Shown here: positions 13,612 to 20,850 of the stretch, in pieces
Position numbering within the stretch: the first letter of the stretch is position 1
How the letters are laid out: every line of letters begins with the position of its first letter
Assembly (NCBI GenBank): GCA_001799195.1
Contig: MGSU01000018.1
Coordinates: 1-20,850, forward strand
DNA length: 20,850 nucleotides
Source of the DNA: Deltaproteobacteria bacterium RIFOXYA12_FULL_61_11
GTDB lineage: Bacteria > Bdellovibrionota_F > JAHFAK01 > YA12-FULL-61-11
Reading direction: 5' to 3'
The notes under the pieces: model-generated
Database searches by the model: none
What the model was told of the DNA's origin: nothing
Seen by the model: the letters and a program-made list of their open reading frames with translations, nothing else
Position numbers and translations under genes: made by a program

Positions 13612-14208
13612 ATGCAATATCTTTTGATTGGTTTTTGTTTGCTCTCGGGGAGTCTGGCAGCGGCCGCGGGCGTTGCCGCCCGGCAGTTGGCGCTGAGTTC
13701 GGAGCAGCGCTTGGCGGAACTTCGCAACGAACTCGAGCAGCGGGATTTCTCTTACGTGGCCGCGGAGCACTCGATCGTTTCGGCGAAGGAAGACGGGGGC
13801 GACTTAGGAGAGTTCGAACTCTCCGGAGCCCAGGTCGAGGTCGCTCAGGCTTTGCGGTCCCTGCCCATAGGCGGCCTCAGTCAACCCCTGACGAGGGGGG
13901 AGATGGTCGTACTCTTCCAGCGGCTGGCCCCCCCTTCGAGCCTGCCGAAGGTTTCCTTCAGCTACCTGTTTGCGGATGGCGAACAACCCCTGCGCGAACT
14001 CCTCGCCTTGCTCACCGGCCGGAAGATCGGTTTCGATGCAGCCCTTGCTCGGGCCGATGGAGTGACCCTGCATCGGGGGAACGCCGTAGAGGTGAACTTC
14101 TCTGACCTCGACCCCTTCCTGCGCTTAGCCCTGCAGAGCCTTACCAAGAGCACCTGCTCCAAGATCGTGCGTAGTCGGGGACGGTACTTCCTGCTGCGGC
14201 TGGATTGA
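13612..14208 (+). CDS. Small exported protein with two divergent parvulin-like (PpiC-type) modules
   Basis: Possible periplasmic peptidyl-prolyl isomerase or chaperone. ATG 13612 gives a 198-aa product with a clear signal peptide (about 1-22). An in-frame TTG at 13597 is also possible. No Shine-Dalgarno sequence precedes either. Residues about 26-110 follow the parvulin pattern: a strand plus helix RQLALSSEQRLAELRNEL, then FSYVAAEHS, SAKEDGGDLGEFELS and VAQALRSLPIGGLSQPL, ending in a strand (MVVLFQRL). Residues about 115-198 repeat that outline weakly (FSYLF, LRELLALLTGRKIGFDAALA, PFLRLALQSL, RYFLLRL). The GGDLG core is only in the first unit. The SurA/PpiD-like N-terminal chaperone segment is absent. 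Parvulin assignment is inferred from the motif. Activity is uncertain. It lies 93 bp upstream of the multidomain kinase gene on the same strand. Confidence 0.6.
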   Translation: MQYLLIGFCLLSGSLAAAAGVAARQLALSSEQRLAELRNELEQRDFSYVAAEHSIVSAKEDGGDLGEFELSGAQVEVAQALRSLPIGGLSQPLTRGEMVVLFQRLAPPSSLPKVSFSYLFADGEQPLRELLALLTGRKIGFDAALARADGVTLHRGNAVEVNFSDLDPFLRLALQSLTKSTCSKIVRSRGRYFLLRLD

Positions 14209-14301
14209 ATCGGGACGACACCGCGATTCCCCCGCTTTCCATTCCTCACCGGATCGGCTATTCTCCCGTCGGTTCGAACATCGAGGTCGAGCAGGCCCGG
14301 G

Positions 14302-17300
14302 ATGACGAGCGAACAAGCTGCCAAGGTGATCATTCTTGCCGATGAAGCGCTGAGGACCCTGCGGGTTCCTGCGACGGTCGTACCCCTGATTCCCGAACAT
14401 GTCGCCCGAGAAACCGGCATCATGCCCCTTGCCTTCGACCAAGCGAAGTCCATCCTGACCCTCCTTATGCTCGATCCCTCCGACCAGGTGACCATCGAAG
14501 AAGTTCGTATGGTCACGGAAGCCGCGGTGATCAAAGTTGTCAGCGGGCGCTCCGAGTTGATACGCGAGGTGATCGAACGCTACTACCGTCCCTCTGACGA
14601 GGTGAGCGTCGTCGAAACCGTGGAAGAACCAAATTTCGGCGATGAAGTCGGCGCCGAGCTGCTCTTCCTCTGCTCCGATGCCCAGCTCAACGAGCGGCTG
14701 AGAGCCTTTCTGGCCAGTAGCCCGGTGTCCATTTCTATCGTCAAGAATGTCACCACCATCTCAGCTATCCTCGAACGCACCCTCTTCGATCATGTGGTCA
14801 TTCATCGCCCGAGCTTCCAGGGGGTCGAAGACCTGGCTGCCAACATACGTAGCCGCGCACCCCAGGCCACCGTGAGGGTCATCGACAACCTCTTCGAACT
14901 CTGTTCCTTCGACGCCCCGGGCTCCAGGTCTGAGGTTGTCGGGGGACTTCCCACGGATTTTTTCTTCAATACCCTCGACTACCTGATCGGGATGCTCGAG
15001 ACCGAGTACGATTTCTTCCGAGGTCAAGCCCATGCGCTCTGTGGCTATGCCCGGACTCTGGGGGAGCGGTGCGGGATGCCTCCGGAAGAATTGCTCAAGG
15101 TCTCTCTGGCGGCCTATTTTAATGATTTCGGTGAGTTCGTACGGAGAAGGAACTTTGCCGTCAACGAAGACAGTCTGTTGCTCGAAGATCAAGTCCTCAA
15201 AGAGGATGATACTCTTATCAATGAATTACAGGAACAGCTTGCGATTCCCTATGACCTTCGCACCATCCTGCGGTATCGCAACGAACGCTTCGATGGAGCC
15301 GGACCTCTTGGGTTGACCGGCAACGATATTCCCCTGGCCTCCCGCATCCTCGGGTTGGTCCATGTATTCATCAACGAGGCCAAGTTCAAAGGGAAGATCC
15401 AGAACAAGAGAGAATCCCTGCGCATTATCCAAGAGGAGATGCAGGGTCGCTTCGATCCCCAGCTTGTGACCAAGCTCGAGGAAATGGTGACCGAAGAGTG
15501 TGGAGAGGAACAGCAGCAAGGTGAGAGTGGGACGCGCCGCATCCTCTTGCTCGATACCAAGAATCTCGCCACCGCTCAAATGAAACTGCGCCTCGTGCAC
15601 GAAGAGTTCGAGGTCGAGGTCGCAGCCTCCTCCCGCCGGGCGGTGGAGCAATGGAAGACCTTCCGTCCGGGCCTTGTGCTCCTCGGTATCGACAAACTCA
15701 ATTTCGTCGAACGTATTCGCGACGAGGGAGTGGAAGATCTCAAGGTCATCCTGTTACTGCCGCGCAATACCCCGGTCGACACCTCGAAGGTCGAGGGGGT
15801 GGTCGATCAGGTAACCAAACCGGTGAACCTCGACCTCCTGGTGACGAAAGTGAGGCGGGCCTTCGGACTCGGAGCCCAAGAACGAGTTGGTGGGTTTTTC
15901 CAGCAGAGTCAGGAATTCTACGAACTGGCACGCAAGTACAAGGAGCAGGGAAATATTCTCGATGCCGCCCGGATGTTTGAGAAAGCCAGGGATTTCAAAC
16001 AGGCCGGTGCCCTATATCTGGAAGCCCAGCAACCCGAAATGGCGGCAAGGGCCTATGAGAAGGGCAAGTACTTCAAGCGTGCCGCTGAATGCTACAAGCA
16101 AGCGAAGAACTACATCAAGCAGAACGAGATCTTGCTCAAACTGGGGGATTATTACTCGGCCGGGGCAAATCTGATGAAGAAGCACCGGTGGGACCAAGCC
16201 ATCGCGATACTCCAGAAGGTCGACCGGGGATCCGAGAATTATCTCAAGAGCAAGATCCTGCTCGGTAAGGCCTTCATGAGCAAACGGAACTTTCCGTCGG
16301 CCATCGCCAATTTCCGCAGCGCGATCGACGACAAGAAGATCGGCAAAGAGAACCTCGGTAGCTACTATGTCTTGGCCGTAGCCCTGGAATATCACGGCGA
16401 ATACGAAGAGGCGTTGAAAATCTACGAAGCCATCTACGGGGAGCAAGTCAATTACCAGGATGTGGAGAAGCGTCTCAAGAACGTCAAGACGAAGCTCAAG
16501 GACCAGAGGCAGAAAGAGCAACAAGCTGGGGGCGAGCAAGGCCGAGCCTTCGGGCCTGCCAAACGCTACAAGAAGCTCGAGGAGATAGGCCGGGGTGGCA
16601 TGGGCGTTGTGTACAAGGCCGAAGACACGTTGCTCGGACGAGTCATTGCCCTCAAGGTCCTCGCGACGGCCCTGAAAGAAGATCGCAAGGTCGTCGACAA
16701 TTTCCTGCGAGAGGCGCGATCTGCCGCGGCTCTCAACCATGCCAATATCGTTACCGTCTACGATGTCGGTATTGAGGACGGTAACTATTTCATCGCCATG
16801 GAAAATATCGAGGGTGAGACGTTGCGCGAGATCATTCGCAAGAAGCGCAAGGGACCTCTCGATCTGAAGAATACCCTGGCGATCAGCAAGCAGATCTGCA
16901 AAGGTCTCGGGTATGCCCACAACAACAAGATCATTCACCGGGACCTGACGACCAGCAATGTCATGATAACCATGACCGGGATGGTCAAGATCATGGATTT
17001 TGGCCTGGCTCGAGTGGTCGAACGCCTGATGAGCGAGCAATCGATCATCGGGGGTACGCCGTCGTTCATGTCGCCGGAGCAGGTCGAGGGTGATCCGATC
17101 GATCATCGTTCCGATATCTACACCTTCGGGGTGTCCATGTTCGAGATGGCCACGGCCGATGTTCCCTTCAAGAAGGGTGACCTCGGCTATCATCATCTCC
17201 ATACGGCGCCCCCTTCTCCCAAGAGCATCAACCCCGAGACCCCGGATCTGCTCTGCGAGATCATTCTCAAATGTCTCCAGAAGAAACCCGATGACCGTTA

Positions 17301-17361
17301 CCAGTCGGTCGATGAAATCCTCGAGGACCTCAACCGGCTCCAGCGTGAGGTCCAGGGGTAG
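14302..17361 (+). CDS. Multidomain signalling protein: MshEN-like, degenerate HD-GYP, degenerate receiver, TPR repeats, Ser/Thr kinase
   Basis: A 1019-aa soluble Hanks-type kinase with long sensory part. Domains by eye: residues 20-95 match the second half of the T2SS-E/MshEN N-terminal domain (VVPLIPEHVARETGIMPL). Residues 225-400 resemble HD-GYP, but the HD site reads YFNDFGE and the GYP region NERFDGAGPLGL. Residues 412-523 look like a receiver with LLLGID where the phospho-Asp should be and KPV kept (506-508). TPR-like helices rich in Ala/Tyr/Lys fill 535-715. The kinase domain is 755-1015: GRGGMG loop (763-768), ALK Lys785, Glu804, HRDLTTSN (879-886), DFG (899-901), SPEQ (924-927) and the usual C-lobe Arg. 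Catalytic Asp881 is present, but the HRDLK Lys is Thr883. No transmembrane segment is seen. ATG 14302 is plausible, with a weak ribosome site. The next gene begins 4 bp after its stop. Confidence 0.9.
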   Translation: MTSEQAAKVIILADEALRTLRVPATVVPLIPEHVARETGIMPLAFDQAKSILTLLMLDPSDQVTIEEVRMVTEAAVIKVVSGRSELIREVIERYYRPSDEVSVVETVEEPNFGDEVGAELLFLCSDAQLNERLRAFLASSPVSISIVKNVTTISAILERTLFDHVVIHRPSFQGVEDLAANIRSRAPQATVRVIDNLFELCSFDAPGSRSEVVGGLPTDFFFNTLDYLIGMLETEYDFFRGQAHALCGYARTLGERCGMPPEELLKVSLAAYFNDFGEFVRRRNFAVNEDSLLLEDQVLKEDDTLINELQEQLAIPYDLRTILRYRNERFDGAGPLGLTGNDIPLASRILGLVHVFINEAKFKGKIQNKRESLRIIQEEMQGRFDPQLVTKLEEMVTEECGEEQQQGESGTRRILLLDTKNLATAQMKLRLVHEEFEVEVAASSRRAVEQWKTFRPGLVLLGIDKLNFVERIRDEGVEDLKVILLLPRNTPVDTSKVEGVVDQVTKPVNLDLLVTKVRRAFGLGAQERVGGFFQQSQEFYELARKYKEQGNILDAARMFEKARDFKQAGALYLEAQQPEMAARAYEKGKYFKRAAECYKQAKNYIKQNEILLKLGDYYSAGANLMKKHRWDQAIAILQKVDRGSENYLKSKILLGKAFMSKRNFPSAIANFRSAIDDKKIGKENLGSYYVLAVALEYHGEYEEALKIYEAIYGEQVNYQDVEKRLKNVKTKLKDQRQKEQQAGGEQGRAFGPAKRYKKLEEIGRGGMGVVYKAEDTLLGRVIALKVLATALKEDRKVVDNFLREARSAAALNHANIVTVYDVGIEDGNYFIAMENIEGETLREIIRKKRKGPLDLKNTLAISKQICKGLGYAHNNKIIHRDLTTSNVMITMTGMVKIMDFGLARVVERLMSEQSIIGGTPSFMSPEQVEGDPIDHRSDIYTFGVSMFEMATADVPFKKGDLGYHHLHTAPPSPKSINPETPDLLCEIILKCLQKKPDDRYQSVDEILEDLNRLQREVQG

Positions 17362-17365
17362 GCGT

Positions 17366-18025
17366 ATGGCAATCCTCGCCTCGGGTCGCACCGGGTATTG
17401 GCTGCCAGTTCTCCTCTCTACCTTCTTCGTAGCCTCCCTGCAGGCCCAGGAGCGGCGGGCCGTCTTCGCGCAGCTCACAACCGAGATCGATGAACCTGCG
17501 CTGAGCGAGCTGGCGGCTACGCTCGATCGAGGCCTTCGGGCTGGGTTGGCGGAGAACCCGAGCTTCGATCTTTTGGAAGCGATCGAGGTCGAGAGCATGG
17601 CAGCCGATTACCTTGCCGGGATCGACGGGTCGTGCCGGGATATCTCCTGCCTTGTGCAGATGGGTCGGTTCATGGGGGCCGATATAATCATGAGGCCAAG
17701 ATTAGAAGGAAGCGGGCCGACCTTGTTCTTGCGTCTCCACCTGCTCGATTGTCGCACCGGAGCGCTCGAGTTCGCGCTGCTCGAGCAGTTCCGTCCCGAG
17801 GAGCTCGAGACGGTGGTGGAGAACGTGCGCCAACGGCTGGTGCAGGAACAATTCTGGTTGGATCTGCGCTTTCCCGGGGACTACGAGGGTCAAGTCTACA
17901 TGTATGCTTCCAATACCCAACCGCCTGGGTTCACCACTTCCCTGCCCTTCTGGACCGTGACCCTCGCTGGAGCCTTCTTGGCCTCGGCGCTGTCGTCGTA
18001 CTACCTCTGGCAGACTTCGCGCTGA
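17366..18025 (+). CDS. Exported, C-terminally anchored protein with TolB-N/CsgG-like region
   Basis: Function unknown. The 219-aa product starts at ATG 17366, 4 bp after the kinase stop, with an AGGGG ribosome site at about 9 nt. It has a signal peptide (about 8-30). A periplasmic domain (about 32-170) resembles the small alpha/beta fold seen at the N-terminus of TolB/CsgG-type proteins. It reads helix LAATLDRGLRAGLAEN, then FDLLEAIEVE, CRDISCLVQMGRFMGADIIM, LFLRLHLLDCRTGALEF. A final transmembrane helix (about 190-212) leaves a few cytoplasmic residues. The cysteine pair CRDISC and the GAD-I-M segment are typical of this group. The tight spacing suggests co-translation with the kinase and a role at the membrane side of that pathway. 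This is inference. Confidence 0.72.
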   Translation: MAILASGRTGYWLPVLLSTFFVASLQAQERRAVFAQLTTEIDEPALSELAATLDRGLRAGLAENPSFDLLEAIEVESMAADYLAGIDGSCRDISCLVQMGRFMGADIIMRPRLEGSGPTLFLRLHLLDCRTGALEFALLEQFRPEELETVVENVRQRLVQEQFWLDLRFPGDYEGQVYMYASNTQPPGFTTSLPFWTVTLAGAFLASALSSYYLWQTSR

Positions 18026-18039
18026 ACTGGAGTGGTGAA

Positions 18040-19170
18040 TCAGTAACCGGCTTTTCGGGCCTGTGAGCGGGGCTGTTCTTCCCGTTGGGCATGGGGTTCG
18101 GCGGTTGGTTCTTCTTCCTGTTGTTCCTCGCCCCAATGGTCTTCGAGCTCTGGGAGATCGCGCATTTCTGCTGCGTTGAAGATGGCTCGTTCGACCCGGC
18201 GCATCTGGAGAGCGCGAACCGGAGTGATGGATTGGACCAAGGGGAGGTAACGCGCCAGGCTCCTCTCGACCATGGTCCCGAGGACCATCCGGCCTGCCAG
18301 CAGGATGAGGAGGAGGGCGAGGGAGATCGGCAGTACCGGGATACGGGTGGGACCTATGAGTTCCATGGTGACCATCGGTAAGGTCCCGGCAGTAGCAGTG
18401 GTGATGCCGGCCTCGGAGAGGTAGAGGCGGTGAGCGAAGGGATTACTGAAGCCGGCTGCCCGGATGGTACCCTCTTCACTCAGGTGCTGGACTTCGTCGA
18501 GCGATGCGATGGTCAGGCCGTCGACGGAATCTTTCGCTTTGAGGATCAGTTTATTGCGGACGGTCTTGGAGGCATGATGATAATTCAGCGCGAACAGGGC
18601 TGGGGTGTGGAGACCCTCGCGGATAAGAGTGTTGACATACAGCCGGTGCTCGGCACCGATCAGGTGATTGAGTTGGTGGCCGAGTTGGAGGACGCCGCCG
18701 GTGAGCTGCAGTTCTTGGACCAAGCTCTGGCGATGAGGATCGAGGGTGAAGCCGGCGCCGAGGATGCGATTAGACCCTGTCGTTCCGAAGAGGTCGCGTT
18801 CGTCTGTGGAACACTGTACTGCTCCGCTCTGGTCGAGAACGCGGGCGAAAGTTACCTCGGGATGGTGGCGGAGGAAGGTCGCCAGAGTATCGAGAATGGT
18901 TTCGAAGCGTCCCTCGGTTAGGAGTGGAGCAACCATCCCGGCCAGGTGTGCGCCGAGAGCATGGGTTTTCTCCAAGTTTGCCTGGAGCTGCAGGGTACCG
19001 TGGTCGAGGCTGTGCTCCCGTGCGACACGATTGTCGCGTTCCTCGAGGTAGAACAGGAGGCCGAACAATCCAACGGCTACAAGCAGGAACATGACGTAAT
19101 AGACTGGGAAGAGCGCCCGTTTCAGATTGTTACGGTGCAGCGCCAGCAATGTCGTAGTATGGTCGACCAT
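18040..19170 (-). CDS. Two-TM membrane sensor with Cache-like extracytoplasmic domain and no output domain
   Basis: Probable sensory membrane protein. ATG 19170 is chosen because GGAGG (19179-19183) lies 8 nt upstream and the previous gene stops 4 bp before. The product is 376 aa. TM1 covers about 20-42. An extracytoplasmic domain (about 45-275) begins with a long helix and contains VTFARVLDQSGAVQCST (106-122), the strand-turn of Cache/CHASE-type sensors. TM2 covers about 277-297. A cytoplasmic helical segment (about 298-345) could be a HAMP-like linker, followed by a Glu/Gln-rich tail to the end. No histidine kinase, GGDEF or methyl-accepting domain follows. It converges on the 17366-18025 gene with a 14-bp gap. 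It is presumed to work with the solute-binding protein encoded just upstream. Confidence 0.75.
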   Translation of the reverse strand: MVDHTTTLLALHRNNLKRALFPVYYVMFLLVAVGLFGLLFYLEERDNRVAREHSLDHGTLQLQANLEKTHALGAHLAGMVAPLLTEGRFETILDTLATFLRHHPEVTFARVLDQSGAVQCSTDERDLFGTTGSNRILGAGFTLDPHRQSLVQELQLTGGVLQLGHQLNHLIGAEHRLYVNTLIREGLHTPALFALNYHHASKTVRNKLILKAKDSVDGLTIASLDEVQHLSEEGTIRAAGFSNPFAHRLYLSEAGITTATAGTLPMVTMELIGPTRIPVLPISLALLLILLAGRMVLGTMVERSLARYLPLVQSITPVRALQMRRVERAIFNAAEMRDLPELEDHWGEEQQEEEPTAEPHAQREEQPRSQARKAGY

Positions 19171-19174
19171 GGCG

Positions 19175-20704
19175 TCAGCCTCCGGTAGATAGCTTCTTGA
19201 AGATCGTATGCACAAAGCCTTCCAATTCGGTGCTGGATAGATCGAGGTCCACGATTTCGCGCAGGACTTGGATCAGTTCGGACTCGAAGCGGACCTCGGT
19301 CGAGGGCCAGACTTCATGGTGCCCGAAATATCGTCCGTTGCGCTCGACCACGTCCAAGAACTCCTTGCTGCCGTTCGAGTGTTGCCAGGGAGTATGGAGG
19401 AGTGCACTCCCCGGCAGCATTCCGAGGGTCGAGAGCAGGGTCTGTTCCTCCAATTCCTGAGCGGCCAGGAAACCGAGAAAACGAACCGCGGCGTCGCGAC
19501 GCTCGGTAGAGGCTGAAACGGCAAAATTCGAACCATTGAGATAAAGGTAATTACGCAAGATCAGGTCGCTACCGAGGCCGCGGGGGGGGAGGGCCACGAA
19601 ATACCCATCCTGCCAACAGGTGCGGTGGAAAATCTCGAGGTCTTGCGGCAACAACGCGAGGATGCGGCCGTTGCGGAAGCGGTCGAGCAGAGGAACCAGC
19701 GCTCCCCCCAGGCCGCGTTGATACGCCAAGGTGTGCTTCAGGATAGTGCCGATGTTGTGTAGGGATTGGGTCAGGTTGCGGCGATTGTCGCTTTCGGATG
19801 GGGCGTCTCTGCCCCTATCGAGCATGAGTTCGCTACCGTGGTTGTAGGCAATGGGGAAGAGCCAGAAGGGATCATCCTCGCGCTCGAAATAGGTGGGAAT
19901 ACCCAAGACACTGATGGGTTGCAGACCGTTGGAGACGAGTAAGTTGTTACAACGGTGTATTTTTTCAGGGACCTCCAGATCCTCCTCTTTGGCGAAGACG
20001 AGGTCGTGCTTGATTCCCTTGGCCTCGAGTTCGCGGAGATGGAAACGGACCAATTTGAGTTGGATGGCTGCGAGCGAGCGCCGCAGACCGTCCCAGGTCT
20101 CGAACAAGAGTTCGTGCAACACGATGCCTTCGGGCACGCGTTGATTGATCTCTTTGAGCAGGCGAGCATTGATGACCAGGGGTTGGCCGCGGAAGAGCAG
20201 GGGGACGCCGAAGATGCGATACCCAATGCCCTCCTTGTGGTCCAGGCAGGTGGCGAACAGGGAGTTGCTGCGCTGCAGGCTGATTTCGTGCAACAGTGGA
20301 CGTTCGAGCAAGGGACCGATGCTGCTGCGCCGGAAATTGGACAGCAGGAGGTCCTCGGTGCCGGGTTGAGCATTGGGGGTGATGTCGTCGATCCATCCCC
20401 GGCGGATGTAGAAGCGGAAGAAGCGCGAGGGGAGTTCGATCACGTCGGGACGAGTCGCGCGAGTGCGGCCGGCGAGATCGACCCGTTGCAGGTGTTCTCG
20501 CAAAGGTAGGCTGCGCAGTTCGACGCCGATCCCGGTTTTTTTCGTGAAGGTCTCGGTCAGAGAACGGAGCAAAGCCTCTTTTCCGCGCGTCTGGAAGAGC
20601 CATACTTCGAGTTGCGGTGGCTCAGGGCGAGCCTCAAGCGGAGCCGACGCAGCGATCAACCAGAGACAAGAAAGTATTGCAGCGGTTCGAAGACGTGTCA
20701 CCAC
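19175..20704 (-). CDS. Extracellular solute-binding protein, family 1-like
   Basis: Probable periplasmic ligand-binding protein. The frame starts at GTG 20704 (a second GTG follows at once), and the product is 509 aa with a Sec signal peptide (about 1-25, cut near EARPEPP). The mature N-terminus LEVWLFQTRGKEALLRSL (32-49), then FTKKTGIGVELRSLP (53-67) and RPDVIELP (84-91) are the first strands of the SBP_bac_1 fold. GIGYRIFGVPLLFRGQPLVI resembles the hinge-region pattern GVPL. The C-terminal lobe has a helix-rich part with ERRDAAVRFLGFL. No lipobox is present. No ABC permease or ATPase gene is adjacent in the window. Instead a Cache-like sensor follows 4 bp downstream. The ligand, possibly a sugar or oligosaccharide by family, is not determinable. 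Confidence 0.8.
   Translation of the reverse strand: MVTRLRTAAILSCLWLIAASAPLEARPEPPQLEVWLFQTRGKEALLRSLTETFTKKTGIGVELRSLPLREHLQRVDLAGRTRATRPDVIELPSRFFRFYIRRGWIDDITPNAQPGTEDLLLSNFRRSSIGPLLERPLLHEISLQRSNSLFATCLDHKEGIGYRIFGVPLLFRGQPLVINARLLKEINQRVPEGIVLHELLFETWDGLRRSLAAIQLKLVRFHLRELEAKGIKHDLVFAKEEDLEVPEKIHRCNNLLVSNGLQPISVLGIPTYFEREDDPFWLFPIAYNHGSELMLDRGRDAPSESDNRRNLTQSLHNIGTILKHTLAYQRGLGGALVPLLDRFRNGRILALLPQDLEIFHRTCWQDGYFVALPPRGLGSDLILRNYLYLNGSNFAVSASTERRDAAVRFLGFLAAQELEEQTLLSTLGMLPGSALLHTPWQHSNGSKEFLDVVERNGRYFGHHEVWPSTEVRFESELIQVLREIVDLDLSSTELEGFVHTIFKKLSTGG
19179..19183 (-). promoter_or_regulatory. Ribosome binding site deciding the sensor start
   Basis: GGAGG on the minus strand lies inside the last codons of the solute-binding protein gene, 8 nt before ATG 19170. 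It rules against the longer open frame that starts at 19215. Confidence 0.65.
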
Positions 20705-20707
20705 GGA

Positions 20708-20797
20708 TCATCGATCCAAAAGGCCTTGAAGCAGCACCGCCGAGACCGCAATGCCCAAGAGGAAGGGAGAACGAGTAGGGGCAAGACGCGAGCTCAC
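20708..20797 (-). CDS. Small hydrophobic ORF, 29 codons
   Basis: A GTG at 20797 overlaps the stop of the preceding gene by 4 bp (GTGA). It opens a 29-residue frame with a 16-residue hydrophobic run (FLLGIAVSAVLLQGLL) after a short basic N-terminus, ending 3 bp before the solute-binding protein start. The placement between two tightly packed genes fits a small membrane protein or a coupling ORF. There is no homology evidence and the ribosome site is weak. Confidence 0.35.
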   Translation of the reverse strand: MSSRLAPTRSPFLLGIAVSAVLLQGLLDR

Positions 20798-20850
20798 TTC
20801 AGTTCGTCGCGCTTCCGGCGGAGTAGCTTTCCCTTGTGGTGCTCGAAATC
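20794..20850 (-). CDS. C-terminal end of an unidentified gene, truncated by window edge
   Basis: The minus frame entering at 20850 reads 18 codons ending in DELK and TGA (20794-20796). It is Lys/Arg-rich (KLLRRKRDELK), typical of a cytoplasmic C-terminal tail. The family cannot be recognised. The overlap with the following small ORF suggests it is in the same operon as the solute-binding protein. Confidence 0.5.
   Translation of the reverse strand, partial: DFEHHKGKLLRRKRDELK

Noticed and set aside
17090-17365. Upstream extension of the TolB-N-like gene inside the kinase gene
   Set aside because: The frame is open only by chance across the kinase C-lobe. The signal peptide and ribosome site fix the start at 17366.
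16012-17598. 528-codon open frame on the minus strand
   Set aside because: It is antisense to the TPR and kinase domains, whose motifs are unmistakable. Long antisense frames are normal in GC-rich genes.
1-20850. CRISPR array, tRNA, rRNA, insertion sequence or prophage
   Set aside because: No regularly spaced direct repeats, cloverleaf-like sequence, transposase or phage protein was found on reading both strands.

Overview
The window is GC-rich bacterial DNA, tightly packed with genes and carrying many operon-style 4-bp stop/start overlaps. No rRNA, tRNA, CRISPR array, transposase or phage gene is visible. Several traits suggest an Acidobacteriota- or Myxococcota/Deltaproteobacteria-like Gram-negative: lipoproteins, secreted peptidases, a Hanks-type kinase with many accessory domains, and stand-alone HDOD and TPR proteins. 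That placement is an inference and no marker gene fixes it.

Region 1 (1-4066, minus strand) is a shikimate-pathway operon read aroF (DAHP synthase) > aroB > aroA > aroK. The overlaps are 4, 4 and 8 bp, and a recognisable sigma70-type promoter lies about 50-75 bp upstream of aroF. The aroK reading frame runs off the window and already extends past a normal shikimate kinase end. Its tail resembles the start of a type I 3-dehydroquinase. The aroB-aroA-aroK(-aroD?) order matches the domain order of the eukaryotic pentafunctional AROM enzyme.

Region 2 (4273-9527, plus strand) encodes three exported hydrolase-like proteins. They are an M14 zinc carboxypeptidase, a lipoprotein related to the oomycete/Vibrio transglutaminase-elicitor family, and an S41 PDZ-protease whose start overlaps the lipoprotein gene by 17 bp.

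Region 3 (9712-12924, plus strand) holds an HDOD-domain protein. It is followed by coaD, a small single-pass coiled-coil membrane protein and an MFS exporter, the last three probably co-transcribed. A TPR lipoprotein gene (12931-13539, minus) converges on the MFS gene.

Region 4 (13560-18025) starts at a divergent AT-rich promoter region. On the plus strand follow a small exported protein with two parvulin-like modules and a 1019-residue protein. That protein joins a T2SS-E/MshEN-like segment, a degenerate HD-GYP, a degenerate receiver, TPR-like repeats and a C-terminal Ser/Thr kinase. A small exported and membrane-anchored protein follows 4 bp later. This locus is the best candidate in the window for a poorly described signalling system.

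Region 5 (18040-20850, minus strand) encodes a solute-binding protein followed 4 bp later by a Cache-like, two-TM membrane sensor with no output domain. Upstream of these are a 29-codon hydrophobic ORF and the last codons of an unidentified gene. No permease or ATPase is visible for the binding protein, so sensing rather than transport is possible.
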